From the NCBI RefSeq assembly GCF_003259175.1, contig NZ_QGOK01000007.1, positions 167,454 to 231,453 of the forward strand: a DNA stretch of 64,000 nucleotides, in the 5' to 3' direction. A program made the position numbers and the translations under genes. The notes below the pieces were generated by a model. It saw only the letters and a program-made list of their open reading frames with translations. It did not search any database and was not told the origin of the DNA. Shown here in pieces: positions 1 to 8,774 of the stretch. How positions within the stretch are numbered: the stretch's first letter is position 1; every line of letters begins with the position of its first letter. The stretch comes from Marinomonas shanghaiensis (GTDB lineage Bacteria; Pseudomonadota; Gammaproteobacteria; Pseudomonadales; Marinomonadaceae).

Positions 1-1
1 G

Positions 2-580
2 CCGCGTTTTTTAAAAGGCAAGGGCCAAGGTTGGATCACAGCAGAGTACGGTATGTTGCCTCGCTCTACACACAGCCGTATGGACCGTGAAGCGGCTCGA
101 GGTAAGCAAGGTGGTCGTACGGTGGAGATTCAGCGTTTGATTGGTCGTTCTTTGCGCGCCGCGGTGGATCTTAAAAAATTGGGTGAGAATACCATTACGA
201 TTGACTGTGATGTGATTCAAGCCGACGGCGGTACGCGTACGGCCTCTATTACGGGTGGCTTTGTTGCTTTGGCGGATGCGATGCGTGTCTTGGTTGAGAA
301 TAAAAAGATCAAAGTGAATCCAATCGTGTCACAAATCGCGGCCATTTCAGTAGGCGTTTACAAAGGTGTGCCAGTCTTGGATTTGGATTACCCAGAAGAC
401 TCCAACGCCGAAACAGATATGAACGTTATCATGAACGACAAAGGCGGTTTTATCGAGATTCAAGGCACAGCCGAAGGTGAGGCGTTTAGCGACGAACACA
501 TGATGGGGATGCTAGCCGTGGCGCGTAAAGGCATTACCGAAATCATGGAAGCGCAGCGCGCAGCCTTGTTTGATAAGTAA
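2..580 (+). CDS. rph: Ribonuclease PH, partial (5' end outside window)
   Basis: RNase PH trims 3' ends of tRNA precursors by phosphorolysis in the cytoplasm. The frame is open from base 2, and the residues before the first internal ATG (53) already belong to the conserved core ([12 protein letters not shown]), so the true start lies left of the window. Also visible are the [16 protein letters not shown] helix and the acidic [16 protein letters not shown] stretch typical of the phosphate/metal site. About 192 residues of a family that is usually near 240 are present, with a normal C-terminus. Two hairpins follow the stop codon. The assignment is secure; only the N-terminus is missing. Confidence 0.95.
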   Translation, partial: PRFLKGKGQGWITAEYGMLPRSTHSRMDREAARGKQGGRTVEIQRLIGRSLRAAVDLKKLGENTITIDCDVIQADGGTRTASITGGFVALADAMRVLVENKKIKVNPIVSQIAAISVGVYKGVPVLDLDYPEDSNAETDMNVIMNDKGGFIEIQGTAEGEAFSDEHMMGMLAVARKGITEIMEAQRAALFDK

Positions 581-622
581 GAGCTGACAAACAAGCACCA
601 CCCAAAAAAGCGTATTAACGAT

Positions 623-647
623 ACCCTTATCATGCATAGATAAGGGT
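623..647 (+). repeat. 8-bp inverted repeat after rph
   Basis: The arms ACCCTTAT (623-630) and ATAAGGGT (640-647) are perfect reverse complements around a 9-nt loop. No T-run follows, so it is not a classical terminator alone; it may protect the rph 3' end from exonucleases. The rest of the 581-882 gap holds the terminator at 661-685 and no gene that I can see. Confidence 0.5.
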
Positions 648-660
648 CGTTTAATCATGA

Positions 661-687
661 AAATCTAGCCTCGGCTAGATTTTTTTT
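661..687 (+). terminator. Rho-independent terminator of rph
   Basis: AAATCTAGCC (661-670) pairs perfectly with GGCTAGATTT (673-682), with a tetraloop if the innermost pairs open, and a run of T follows directly. Its position 80 bases after the rph stop fits termination of that transcript. Confidence 0.8.
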
Positions 688-882
688 ACCTATCGATTTC
701 TCATCTGTATTTTTAGGGGTTCTCAAGACGTTTTTTGTGCCTTCTTTTATGCCTACTGGTTTATTTTTTGCTAGTAAAACTGAGTATGAATTGTGGATAT
801 TGCTTGAGTGACACAGCGTTATAGGGGATATTTGATCAGATTTAGAATGTTTTTTGACCGAAAGAGCATGATAGGAGGGGGC

Positions 883-1674
883 TTGAGAGGTATTTCTTGG
901 ATTCTAATCTATAGCCTGAGCATTGTGTTTGGGGCATTTTCGGTGCGCGGTTACGCGCAAGAGATAGTCTTGCACACGGTGCATTTGCCGCCACGTATTA
1001 TAGATGCGTCGATTTTACCACCATCAGCCCGTTTCCCTAACGCTGGTGATGTCTATGGCTCGGACGTTGATATATTGCGGGCTGCTTACGCGACGCAGGG
1101 TATTTCTGTGCGTATTGAGTTACATCCATGGAAGCGCGTGATGCGTGATGTTGAAGAAGGCTTAGTGTTGGGGGCGGTGTCTTGCCGTCGGGTGCCTGTG
1201 CGCGAGACATTTGCTTATTTTTCTTCGCCCTTGAGTGAGTCTATGAGTGCGTTTGTCACGCGTTTGGGGTATTTGGATGTGGAAAATACCAACCTAGATA
1301 TACTAACAAGATTTGATGTGGCGGCGGTAAATGGTTGGTCGCAAACGAATATATTGCAAGATGCAGGCATTTCTTATTCTTCTGTTACTGGGTTAGAACA
1401 AGGGATTAATCTGATCTTACGGCGCAATCAGGATATTTTCATGACGGAGCGTGATAGTGCGTTGTTTGAAGCGCATCAAATGGGTGTCGCGGATAAGTTG
1501 AGTTTTTACGATGTGAAAGGCTTGGGATTAGACCACTATGCGGTCTGTTTTAGTAAACGTTATCCTGATGCTCAAAAGTGGCGTGATATATTAAATGACG
1601 GTTTGAAAGAGCTGGATCGAAGCGGAAAAAGGGACGAAATTTTTAAGCAATACGGGCTATCTTTTGCGCCTTAA
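883..1674 (+). CDS. Periplasmic solute-binding-like protein (SBP_bac_3 type)
   Basis: A secreted protein of about 263 residues with the fold signature of family-3 amino-acid-type binding proteins (conserved stretches such as GSDVDILRAAY, LHPWKRVMRDVEEG and the C-terminal KYPDAQKW-like helix). I place the start at TTG 883 because AGGAGG sits at 873-878 and the resulting N-terminus is a clean signal peptide ending near GYA-QE. The longer frame from GTG 808 has no ribosome site and would bury that signal. No permease or ATPase genes accompany it. Its neighbour 26 bases downstream is a GGDEF/EAL receptor, so it may be a sensor partner rather than a transporter component. The ligand is unknown. 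Confidence 0.75.
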   Translation: MRGISWILIYSLSIVFGAFSVRGYAQEIVLHTVHLPPRIIDASILPPSARFPNAGDVYGSDVDILRAAYATQGISVRIELHPWKRVMRDVEEGLVLGAVSCRRVPVRETFAYFSSPLSESMSAFVTRLGYLDVENTNLDILTRFDVAAVNGWSQTNILQDAGISYSSVTGLEQGINLILRRNQDIFMTERDSALFEAHQMGVADKLSFYDVKGLGLDHYAVCFSKRYPDAQKWRDILNDGLKELDRSGKRDEIFKQYGLSFAP

Positions 1675-1700
1675 GTTCGCGCTATAAACGGTGAGGGATT

Positions 1701-4115
1701 ATGTTAGCTTTGCGTAAACGCCTTTCTTATCAGCAAGCCAAGTGGGCACTGGTGCTTTTGCTATTGCTGAGTTTGTTGATGAGTACCTTTCAAGTGTTTT
1801 TTGATTGGCAGGATGAAAAAGCCACCATTCAGAAACAGGTAACGTCGACGCTGCAGATTGTCGAAAATGCCGCGACAGAAGCCGCCTATTCGTTGGATGA
1901 GACCTTGGCAAAAAAAGTGCTGACAGGCCTAATGCGTTCGAATAGCTTTCATACGGCGCGTTTAGAAGACGATTTGGGTTATGAATTAGCAAGTGCTTAT
2001 CGGTCACTGGAGCCTGTGTCATCACGCTGGTTATCGGAACGCATTTTTAGTGATTTACCAAAACACTTCCGCTTATCGTTAAAGCGCAATAATCATTTAG
2101 TGGTCGGTACCATCGTTGTCACCATAGACAGTGGGTCCGTGACTAACGGTTTTATTCGTCGCAGTTTCCGTTTGATTAGTACCTCGTTATTGTCGGCCAT
2201 GTTGCTTGGCGCGGCGATGTTTATGCTGTTTTACGTACAGATCTCTCATCCTCTGTCACGTTTAATTGGTCAACTTAGTCTCTTGGAAAATGCCGAAAAC
2301 GACCCTGCGCAATTGCAATTTAAACAAACCTCTCGGGAAGATGAGCTGGGGATCTTGGCACGCACTATCACGGCGCTTTGGCATAAGCGAAAAAAGGTTG
2401 AAAGCGAATTAGCCAAAAGAGAAGCCTATTTTAAAGCGGTTTTACATCAATCCAGTGAGTGTATGTTGCTGACAAATTTGAAGGGCGAAATACTCGATTG
2501 TAACCATGAAACTTGTCGTTTGTTGATGTATGACGCGCCTAAATTGCTTACATTAAACATTCAAGACATAGACCCAGAACAAACTCCCAGCTTGTTGCAA
2601 GACTGGGTGAAAAGTGCTCAAGGCGATCCTAAGATATTTGAAACACAATATCGTCGGAGTAACGGTGAGAGCTTTCCCGTTGAAGTCTGTGCAAACATCA
2701 TTTATTTGGACAATGAGGCGCGCTTTTTGGCGTCTTTTCGTGATATTACGCAGCGTAAAAAGGACCAAGAGCAGGTCAAGTTTTTGGCATATTACGACGC
2801 TCTGACCAGTTTGCCTAATCGACGCTTTTTAAATCAGCATCTGGAAAAGGTGATTTCAGAGGCGCGTAGTACTGGCCAGGTTGGTGGTTTAGTGTTTATC
2901 GACTTAGACCGTTTTAAAAATGTCAATGATTCCATGGGGCACCATGTTGGTGATGCTCTTTTGATCGAAGCCGCTAGGCGTATTGTATCCTGTTTATCCG
3001 AGTCGGATATTGCCGTGCGGATCGGTGGCGATGAGTTTGTGCTCTTGTTACCCGTGCTCGCCAATGACCATGATGAGGCACAACATAGGGCGACGATTCT
3101 TGCTGAAGTATTACTGTCGCAGCTATCTAAAGTGTTTCGTTTAGAACAGACGGATGTGTTTATCTCTGCGAGTATTGGCATCAGTTTGTTTCCCTTTGGC
3201 GAGGCCAGTGACTCTCAGATTCTCCGACAAGCGGACACCGCTATGTATGAGGCGAAGAAGAAGGGCCGCAATGGTTTTCGTTTTTATCGCCAAGAAATGC
3301 TGCAGCAAATTACGGACCTCGCCATACTCGAAAAAGCTTTACACGGCGCCATTCGTGACGATGAGTTCTATTTAGTCTATCAGCCCCAAGTGAATAAACG
3401 AGGCGAGCTGATGGGCTATGAAGCCTTGTTACGCTGGCATAATCCTCAGCTTGGTCTGGTATCGCCAGCGCGCTTTATTCCCGTGGCGGAAGAGATCGGC
3501 CTGATCTATGAAATAGGAGACTGGGTACTCGAAAACGTCTGTCGACAAGTGAAAATTTGGCAAGGTATCGGCTTACCATCGTCATTTGAAGGCGTTGCGA
3601 TCAATATCAGTCCTTACCAGTTTGCGCAAGAAGGCTTTGTGGGCACAGTGGAAGCGGTAATAGAGAGAACACAAGTGGACCCGAACTTGCTCGATCTAGA
3701 AATCACAGAGGGGATGCTGGTGGAGAATATTGCGTCAGTGGCCGAAAAAATGTGGCGTTTAAAAGAGCATGGCATACGTTTTTCGGTGGATGACTTTGGT
3801 ACAGGGTATTCTTCTTTGCGATATTTACAGCATTTTCCACTCAATCAGCTGAAGATTGATCAGACGTTTGTACGAGATCTATCGAGTGATCCTAACAGCC
3901 ATGTGATCATTAACACCATAGTGTCTATGGCTGAACACATGAATTTATCGGTGTTAGCAGAAGGGGTCGAGAGTCGTGTTGAGAAACAGATCTTAGAGCA
4001 CATTGGTTGTACGCGCTACCAAGGGTATTATTTTTCAAAACCGGTTAAAGCTGATCTGGCGACCTTGTACCTAAAAGATAATGAGGTGTTTCCCTTCGAA
4101 TGCCAAGATGCGTAG
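1701..4115 (+). CDS. Membrane GGDEF-EAL protein with PAS domain
   Basis: Predicted cyclic-di-GMP synthase/phosphodiesterase of 804 residues. In order: TM helix near 13-35, periplasmic region to about 150, TM helix near 157-181, HAMP-like linker, PAS domain (about 240-355), GGDEF domain with an intact GGDEF motif at 442-446, and EAL domain with EAL at 574-576. The EAL residues needed for hydrolysis look complete (NISP, EITEG, DDFGTGYSS, KIDQTF, AEGVE). The inhibitory RxxD site before GGDEF reads SESD, so product inhibition is probably lost. Both activities are plausible; which one dominates cannot be read from sequence. It lies 26 bases after the periplasmic binding-protein gene and may receive its signal. 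Confidence 0.9.
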   Translation: MLALRKRLSYQQAKWALVLLLLLSLLMSTFQVFFDWQDEKATIQKQVTSTLQIVENAATEAAYSLDETLAKKVLTGLMRSNSFHTARLEDDLGYELASAYRSLEPVSSRWLSERIFSDLPKHFRLSLKRNNHLVVGTIVVTIDSGSVTNGFIRRSFRLISTSLLSAMLLGAAMFMLFYVQISHPLSRLIGQLSLLENAENDPAQLQFKQTSREDELGILARTITALWHKRKKVESELAKREAYFKAVLHQSSECMLLTNLKGEILDCNHETCRLLMYDAPKLLTLNIQDIDPEQTPSLLQDWVKSAQGDPKIFETQYRRSNGESFPVEVCANIIYLDNEARFLASFRDITQRKKDQEQVKFLAYYDALTSLPNRRFLNQHLEKVISEARSTGQVGGLVFIDLDRFKNVNDSMGHHVGDALLIEAARRIVSCLSESDIAVRIGGDEFVLLLPVLANDHDEAQHRATILAEVLLSQLSKVFRLEQTDVFISASIGISLFPFGEASDSQILRQADTAMYEAKKKGRNGFRFYRQEMLQQITDLAILEKALHGAIRDDEFYLVYQPQVNKRGELMGYEALLRWHNPQLGLVSPARFIPVAEEIGLIYEIGDWVLENVCRQVKIWQGIGLPSSFEGVAINISPYQFAQEGFVGTVEAVIERTQVDPNLLDLEITEGMLVENIASVAEKMWRLKEHGIRFSVDDFGTGYSSLRYLQHFPLNQLKIDQTFVRDLSSDPNSHVIINTIVSMAEHMNLSVLAEGVESRVEKQILEHIGCTRYQGYYFSKPVKADLATLYLKDNEVFPFECQDA

Positions 4116-4222
4116 TCATGGTGTTTTGGCGCTAAATGTTAGTTATTGTGAGCGTTTTTGCGCCTTACAAGTCTCTTGCACTCTGCGATGATCTAACCAC
4201 AATAACAATAAGGAGAAGCAAG

Positions 4223-4732
4223 GTGAATAAATTGATCGGTGTTGGCGTATTAAGCATGGTCGTCAGTTCTGGTGTGCAAGCGTTGAGTTTAGAGGGAACG
4301 TGGCGATTGCAAGACGCAGACAATACGCAAGCGAAACTGGATGAAGCGGTTGAAAACGTGGCGCAGGAGATGAATTTTTTTATTCGTGCTTTGGCGCGAC
4401 CTGTGTTGCAGAAACAGACGCAAGTTTGTCAGCAATGGGTACTAGGCTGGCAGGCAGAAGCGTTTCAGTGGCAGTGTGATGCAGCCGAAGCTGATGTCAT
4501 GCCAATGAGCGCCAAAGGTGAGGTGATTAAGAAGGACGAGGAGGGTGTCGAGATATCAGGCACCTATCAGCAAACTAATGATGCTGTGATTCTGGTGCTT
4601 GAGTCTGAACGTGGTAAGCGCACGAACACCTGGCAACAAATCAGTGACAGCGAAGTGTTGTTTACTGTTAAGTTAGAATCTGAAAAGCTGCCAACACCGT
4701 TAACTTGGTCACTGTCTTATCAAAAACAGTAA
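4223..4732 (+). CDS. Small secreted protein of unknown function
   Basis: I do not recognise a family. The start is placed at GTG 4223, preceded by AGGAG at 4211-4215 with a 7-nt gap; this gives a typical signal peptide ending near GVQA. An in-frame ATG at 4136 has no ribosome site and would bury the signal. The mature part is about 145 residues, begins with LEGTWRLQ (reminiscent of lipocalin-like or META-like beta proteins), and has two cysteines about 16 residues apart that could form a disulfide. It lies about 100 bases after the GGDEF/EAL gene and may be co-transcribed with it. A shared terminator separates it from the convergent ushA. Confidence 0.6.
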   Translation: MNKLIGVGVLSMVVSSGVQALSLEGTWRLQDADNTQAKLDEAVENVAQEMNFFIRALARPVLQKQTQVCQQWVLGWQAEAFQWQCDAAEADVMPMSAKGEVIKKDEEGVEISGTYQQTNDAVILVLESERGKRTNTWQQISDSEVLFTVKLESEKLPTPLTWSLSYQKQ

Positions 4733-4767
4733 CTATAAAACTGACTTTTCAACAGCATGTTACCAAT

Positions 4768-4812
4768 AAAAAAGCCCCAATGATTGGACAACCAATATTG
4801 GGGCTTTTTAGT
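4768..4812. terminator. Bidirectional terminator between convergent genes
   Basis: The segment AAAAGCCCCAAT...ATTGGGGCTTTT forms a long stem with an inner ATTGG/CCAAT extension and an A-run on one side and T-run on the other. It can therefore end transcription from the secreted-protein gene (plus) and from ushA (minus). Confidence 0.85.
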
Positions 4813-4841
4813 GGCTAATGCTGGCAACTAGCGAAATACAA

Positions 4842-6446
4842 TTAACGCTTTACAGCACCTGTTGGGGCGAATTTAGCACCATCCAATGGTGAGTTCTTTT
4901 GGATGTATTCCACCAATACATCGGCATCCACATAACCTGAGTTGACGTAGTTTGGATGATCGGAAATTTTAGGGTAACCGTCACCACCTGACGCCGTGTA
5001 ATTGTTTACAGCAACACGATAGGTTTTATTCATATCCAGTGCTTTGCCTGCCACCATGATGTTGGTGGCTTTGCCGTCTTTGAGTGTCAAAGAAACACCG
5101 TCAAATTGAGCAAATGCGCCGGTGCCGGCTTCTTTTGCGGCAGCAGCAGAAAGGTAATCTGTTAGTTCAGTGGCGCTGAAATCGACATAAGACACCATGT
5201 TACCGAAAGGCTGTACTTTCAACACGCTTTTGTAGGTAACAAGGCCTTTTTCGAGATTATCGCGAATACCGCCAGAGTTCATGATACCAATGTCTGCGTT
5301 TACTTTTTGTCTCATTGCCAAGGCGATCAAGTTACCAAGGTTGGTTTCTTGACTGCGCACTTGATCTCGATCACCAACGAAGTCGGCATTGGCGAAACCG
5401 ATTTCCACATTGAGCCCTTTTTCACCTTTTTCTTGGAACGGCGTTAGCATGGCTAGCATGGTTGGGTCTTGAGGAATTTCTTCTTCAATGAAAACACGTT
5501 CAGATTTGCCGTCAGCCGTGGTGACTTTTTTCTTCAAGTTGACTGGAATGAGTTTGTATTCGGACCAAACGATGGCGCCATTTTTGTAGACAAAGTCTAG
5601 ACGACCAACGTATTTTCCCCATTCGTGGGCTTGCAGAATCAGCGTACCGTTTTGTTCATCAGGCTGAGTCAAAGGATTTTGTGAGTGACCACCGACAATA
5701 ACGTCAATGCCTGGAACTGTGCGTGCTAGGGTGACGTCGCCAGGGGCATTACCGCCATGTTTTCCATCTTTGTAGTGACCCATGTGAGTTACCGCAACGA
5801 CTAAGTCGGCTTTTTTACGAAGCTCTGGAATGAGGGTTTTCGCAACGGTAATCGGCGATTCGATTTTGATGCCTGTAAGGAATTCTGGGTTACCTAGTTT
5901 TACGGTGTCGTCGGTAGTGAAACCGACTACCGCTATTTTCAAATCGTCAACTTGAAAAATTTTATAGGCGTCAAACAGTGGCTTGCCTGTTTTGGCATCT
6001 AAAATATTGGCAGAAAGGAAAGGGAAACCGGCCCATTCTTGTTGCTTTTTCAAAACAGAAAGTGGGTTATCGAATTCGTGGTTACCCAATGCCATGGCAT
6101 CGTACTTCAACATTTTCATGCCACGAAAGTCAGGCTCAGCGTCTTGTATGTCAGACTCTGGAACGCCAGTGTTGATGTCACCACCAGACAGCAATAGGGA
6201 ATTGCCATTGTCTAATACGACTTCTTCACGAATGTTATCGATCAAGGTTTTGCGAGCGGCCATGCCGTATTCGCCGTTGCTGTTTTGCCAAAAACGACCG
6301 TGATGGTCATTGGTGTGTAGGATGGTTACCTTATATTCTTTGTCTTCTTTCCAGTCGGGTTTTTGTGGCGCCATTGAGCAGGCTGTCACGGATAATGCGA
6401 CGCCTGTTATCGCAATATGCGTGATAAAACGCTTGGTGAATTTCAT
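4842..6446 (-). CDS. ushA: UshA-like 5'-nucleotidase / UDP-sugar hydrolase lipoprotein
   Basis: Extracytoplasmic metallophosphoesterase that removes phosphate from nucleotides so that nucleosides can be taken up. The 534-residue protein follows E. coli UshA almost end to end: the metal site begins with HTNDHHG (residues 44-50), then SGGDINTGVPESD, GNHEFDNP, THMGHY, GGHSQ, and the C-terminal ASGGDGYP substrate loop. Unlike E. coli UshA, the N-terminus carries a lipobox (VTAC, Cys23) followed by serine, which predicts an outer-membrane lipoprotein, as in Vibrio NutA. AGGA lies 8 bases before the ATG. It appears monocistronic. Confidence 0.93.
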   Translation of the reverse strand: MKFTKRFITHIAITGVALSVTACSMAPQKPDWKEDKEYKVTILHTNDHHGRFWQNSNGEYGMAARKTLIDNIREEVVLDNGNSLLLSGGDINTGVPESDIQDAEPDFRGMKMLKYDAMALGNHEFDNPLSVLKKQQEWAGFPFLSANILDAKTGKPLFDAYKIFQVDDLKIAVVGFTTDDTVKLGNPEFLTGIKIESPITVAKTLIPELRKKADLVVAVTHMGHYKDGKHGGNAPGDVTLARTVPGIDVIVGGHSQNPLTQPDEQNGTLILQAHEWGKYVGRLDFVYKNGAIVWSEYKLIPVNLKKKVTTADGKSERVFIEEEIPQDPTMLAMLTPFQEKGEKGLNVEIGFANADFVGDRDQVRSQETNLGNLIALAMRQKVNADIGIMNSGGIRDNLEKGLVTYKSVLKVQPFGNMVSYVDFSATELTDYLSAAAAKEAGTGAFAQFDGVSLTLKDGKATNIMVAGKALDMNKTYRVAVNNYTASGGDGYPKISDHPNYVNSGYVDADVLVEYIQKNSPLDGAKFAPTGAVKR

Positions 6447-6621
6447 GGTTTGGTTCCTTTACATGATATTAGTCGGCCATTCTTCGATTTGAGATAACCA
6501 AATGCCACTATTAGAGTCGCTTGTTTGATTACGGTTCTCAAAATGTATCTCATATTTGTGACAAGTTCGAGGGACTGTGCAGTAATTTTGACCATTTGTG
6601 CAAAAAATTGACGTTTTTCAT

Positions 6622-6662
6622 AAAAAAGCCCAAAACAGAAACATTCTGTTTTGGGCTTTTTT
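6622..6662 (-). terminator. Terminator of the gts operon
   Basis: A stem of about 18 bp (AAAAAAGCCCAAAACAGA on one side, its complement on the other, 5-nt loop) lies 25 bases beyond the stop of the ATPase gene on the minus strand and ends in a T-run on that strand. It is almost symmetric, so it can also block readthrough from the other side. Confidence 0.88.
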
Positions 6663-6686
6663 AACGCGTTATAGCAAGAGTGACGA

Positions 6687-7796
6687 CTAGAGATCTAAAC
6701 GTCGACCAGATTCTTGATCAAAGACAACGGCTTTAGAGGTGTCGAACATCATTTTAATGATGGATCCCGCCGCAGCTGGGTACATTGGGTTGGAACGACA
6801 GTTGATTTCAGCATCGTTGACACGAGTTAGAATCATGGTGTCAGCCCCCATAGGCTCAGTCACTTCGACTTCTACATCTGTGGTCGTCACAAAAGGCTGA
6901 CCCTCTTTGTGCGGCTGAGGTTCGGTGATCATTTCAGGGCGCAGGCCAAGTAAGATGGTTTTGCCTACATAGTTCTTTAGTGCTTCTGGTTTTGGGAATG
7001 GCAAAGCAACCGTGGTGCTGGTGGCCAGCTCCAACATGGGCGTACCATTTTGCTCAATCACTTTGGCTGGGATGAAGTTCATCGCAGGTGAGCCCATGAA
7101 GCCCGCAACGAATAAATTCGCTGGGTTGTCATAAATTTCTTGTGGGGTACCAAGTTGTTGAACTTGTCCGTCTTTCATCACGGCGATGCGATCGGCCAAG
7201 GTCATGGCTTCGATCTGATCGTGCGTAACATAAACGATGGTGGTACCAAGCTTTTTATGCAGCTTCTTGATCTCTGTACGCATCTCTACGCGCAATTTAG
7301 CGTCTAGGTTAGACAATGGCTCATCAAACAAGTAAAGCTGAGGGCGGCGCGCTAAGGCTCGTCCCATGGCAACACGCTGACGTTGACCACCAGACAATTG
7401 TGCCGGTTTACGGTCTAGTAAATGGCTGATTTGCAACAGCTCGGCGACGCGTTGTACTTCTACGTCACGCTCTGCTTTTGGTACCTTGCGCATTTCCAAA
7501 CCGAAAGAGATGTTTTGCTCTACCGTCATGTTGGGATACAAGGCGTAAGACTGGAACACCATCGCGATATCACGATCTTTTGGGCTAGTGTAAGTCACGT
7601 CTTTGTCAGCGATTAAAATACGACCTTCCGTGACATCTTCAAGACCAGCAATCGAGTTCATCAGCGTCGATTTACCACAGCCAGAAGGCCCAACCAAAAT
7701 CAGGAATTCACCGGTTTTGATGGAAATATTGATGCCTTTCAAAATCTCTGTGTTGCCGTAGCGCTTTTTAACATTATCAATGACGAGGTTTGCCAT
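6687..7796 (-). CDS. gtsD: Sugar ABC importer ATPase (MalK/UgpC type)
   Basis: The 369-residue ATPase energises the glucose/mannose-type importer encoded just upstream. Visible are Walker A GPSGCGKST (36-44), signature LSGGQRQRVAMGRAL, Walker B with LYLFDEPLSNLDAKL, switch histidine in VTHDQIEAMTL, and a C-terminal TOBE regulatory region of about 130 residues. GGAG sits 7 bases before the ATG. It is the last gene of the operon, followed by a strong terminator. MalK-type ATPases can be shared between importers; the window encodes a second one at 18823. Confidence 0.9.
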   Translation of the reverse strand: MANLVIDNVKKRYGNTEILKGINISIKTGEFLILVGPSGCGKSTLMNSIAGLEDVTEGRILIADKDVTYTSPKDRDIAMVFQSYALYPNMTVEQNISFGLEMRKVPKAERDVEVQRVAELLQISHLLDRKPAQLSGGQRQRVAMGRALARRPQLYLFDEPLSNLDAKLRVEMRTEIKKLHKKLGTTIVYVTHDQIEAMTLADRIAVMKDGQVQQLGTPQEIYDNPANLFVAGFMGSPAMNFIPAKVIEQNGTPMLELATSTTVALPFPKPEALKNYVGKTILLGLRPEMITEPQPHKEGQPFVTTTDVEVEVTEPMGADTMILTRVNDAEINCRSNPMYPAAAGSIIKMMFDTSKAVVFDQESGRRLDL

Positions 7797-7821
7797 GTTA
7801 TTACTCCAAATTTTGTCTAAT

Positions 7822-7855
7822 CACTGGTGCGGTGTAGGATGAAAAAACACCAGTG
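7822..7855 (-). repeat. Intercistronic hairpin gtsC-gtsD
   Basis: CACTGGTG (7822-7829) and CACCAGTG (7848-7855) are perfect complements in the 93-base gap between the second permease and the ATPase genes. There is no following T-run, so it is more likely an mRNA-stability or processing element than a full terminator. Confidence 0.5.
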
Positions 7856-7889
7856 CATCTTTTTATATTCTGGTTTGTTTAAGCCGCTG

Positions 7890-8774
7890 TTAGCCTTTGA
7901 CAGCACCAGCGGTTAAGCCACGAACGAAGTATTTTCCGGCGAACACGTAAACCGCCAGTGTCGGTAGTGCGGCGATGATGGCCGCCGCCATGTCGACGTT
8001 GTACTCTTTACCACCGAAGCTGGTGTTAACTAAGTTGTTCAAGGCGACCGTAACCGGTTGTGTATCAAAACCAGAGAAAGCCACGCCAAATAAGAAATCA
8101 TTCCAAATTTGTGTAAACTGCCAAATGACGGTTACGACGATAATCGGTGTAGAAACCGGCAAAATGATGCGATAGAAAATCGTAAAGAAACCCGCGCCAT
8201 CGAGGCGAGCCGCTTTGACCAATTCCCCCGGAATAGACTGATAGAAGTTACGGAAGAATAAGGTTGTGAATGCCACACCGTACACGACGTGAACAAACAC
8301 CAAACCGGATGTTGTATTAGCGATACCTAACCAACCGAGTGTTTGTGCCATTGGCAACAAAATTACTTGGAAGGGAATGAAACAGCCCACTAGCATAGCG
8401 GCAAAAAACAAATCGCTGCCACGGAACTTCCACAAAGAAATGACGTAACCGTTAATGGCACCTACTAGTGTTGAAATCGCTACAGCGGGCAAGACGATTT
8501 GAAACGAGTTCATGAAGTATGGGGAAATACCACCACAACTGCTGCCAGTACAAGCGCTTGACCACGCTTTTGCCCAAGAATCAAAATTCAATGCCGCTGG
8601 TAGGGAAAGTAGGTTACCAGTACGAATTTCTTCAACGTCTTTTAAAGACGTAATCAACATGACGATAAAAGGGATAAGGTAAAACGCTGCGGCCACTAAT
8701 AACACTGTGTATAGGGCAACGCGTAAGGCTTTATCCACGCCTGAGGTTTTGCGACTGATAGCGTTATTACTCAT
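7890..8774 (-). CDS. gtsC: Glucose/mannose ABC importer permease, MalG side
   Basis: Inner-membrane permease of 294 residues with about six TM helices. The ATPase-coupling loop reads EL..AARLDGAGFFTIFYRIILP (the EAA motif). It carries features of the Pseudomonas GtsC group: an SACTGSSCGG insert after the first periplasmic loop, FIPFQVILLPMAQ, NDFLFG, and a C-terminus ending GLTAGAVKG. It overlaps the gtsB end by 8 bases, and its ribosome site (GAGGT, 7 bases ahead) lies inside gtsB, so the two are probably translationally coupled. Confidence 0.9.
   Translation of the reverse strand: MSNNAISRKTSGVDKALRVALYTVLLVAAAFYLIPFIVMLITSLKDVEEIRTGNLLSLPAALNFDSWAKAWSSACTGSSCGGISPYFMNSFQIVLPAVAISTLVGAINGYVISLWKFRGSDLFFAAMLVGCFIPFQVILLPMAQTLGWLGIANTTSGLVFVHVVYGVAFTTLFFRNFYQSIPGELVKAARLDGAGFFTIFYRIILPVSTPIIVVTVIWQFTQIWNDFLFGVAFSGFDTQPVTVALNNLVNTSFGGKEYNVDMAAAIIAALPTLAVYVFAGKYFVRGLTAGAVKG

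Noticed and set aside
4136..4222. Longer N-terminus of the small secreted protein from ATG 4136
   Set aside because: It has no ribosome site and would place 29 residues before a proper signal peptide; GTG 4223 with AGGAG is better.
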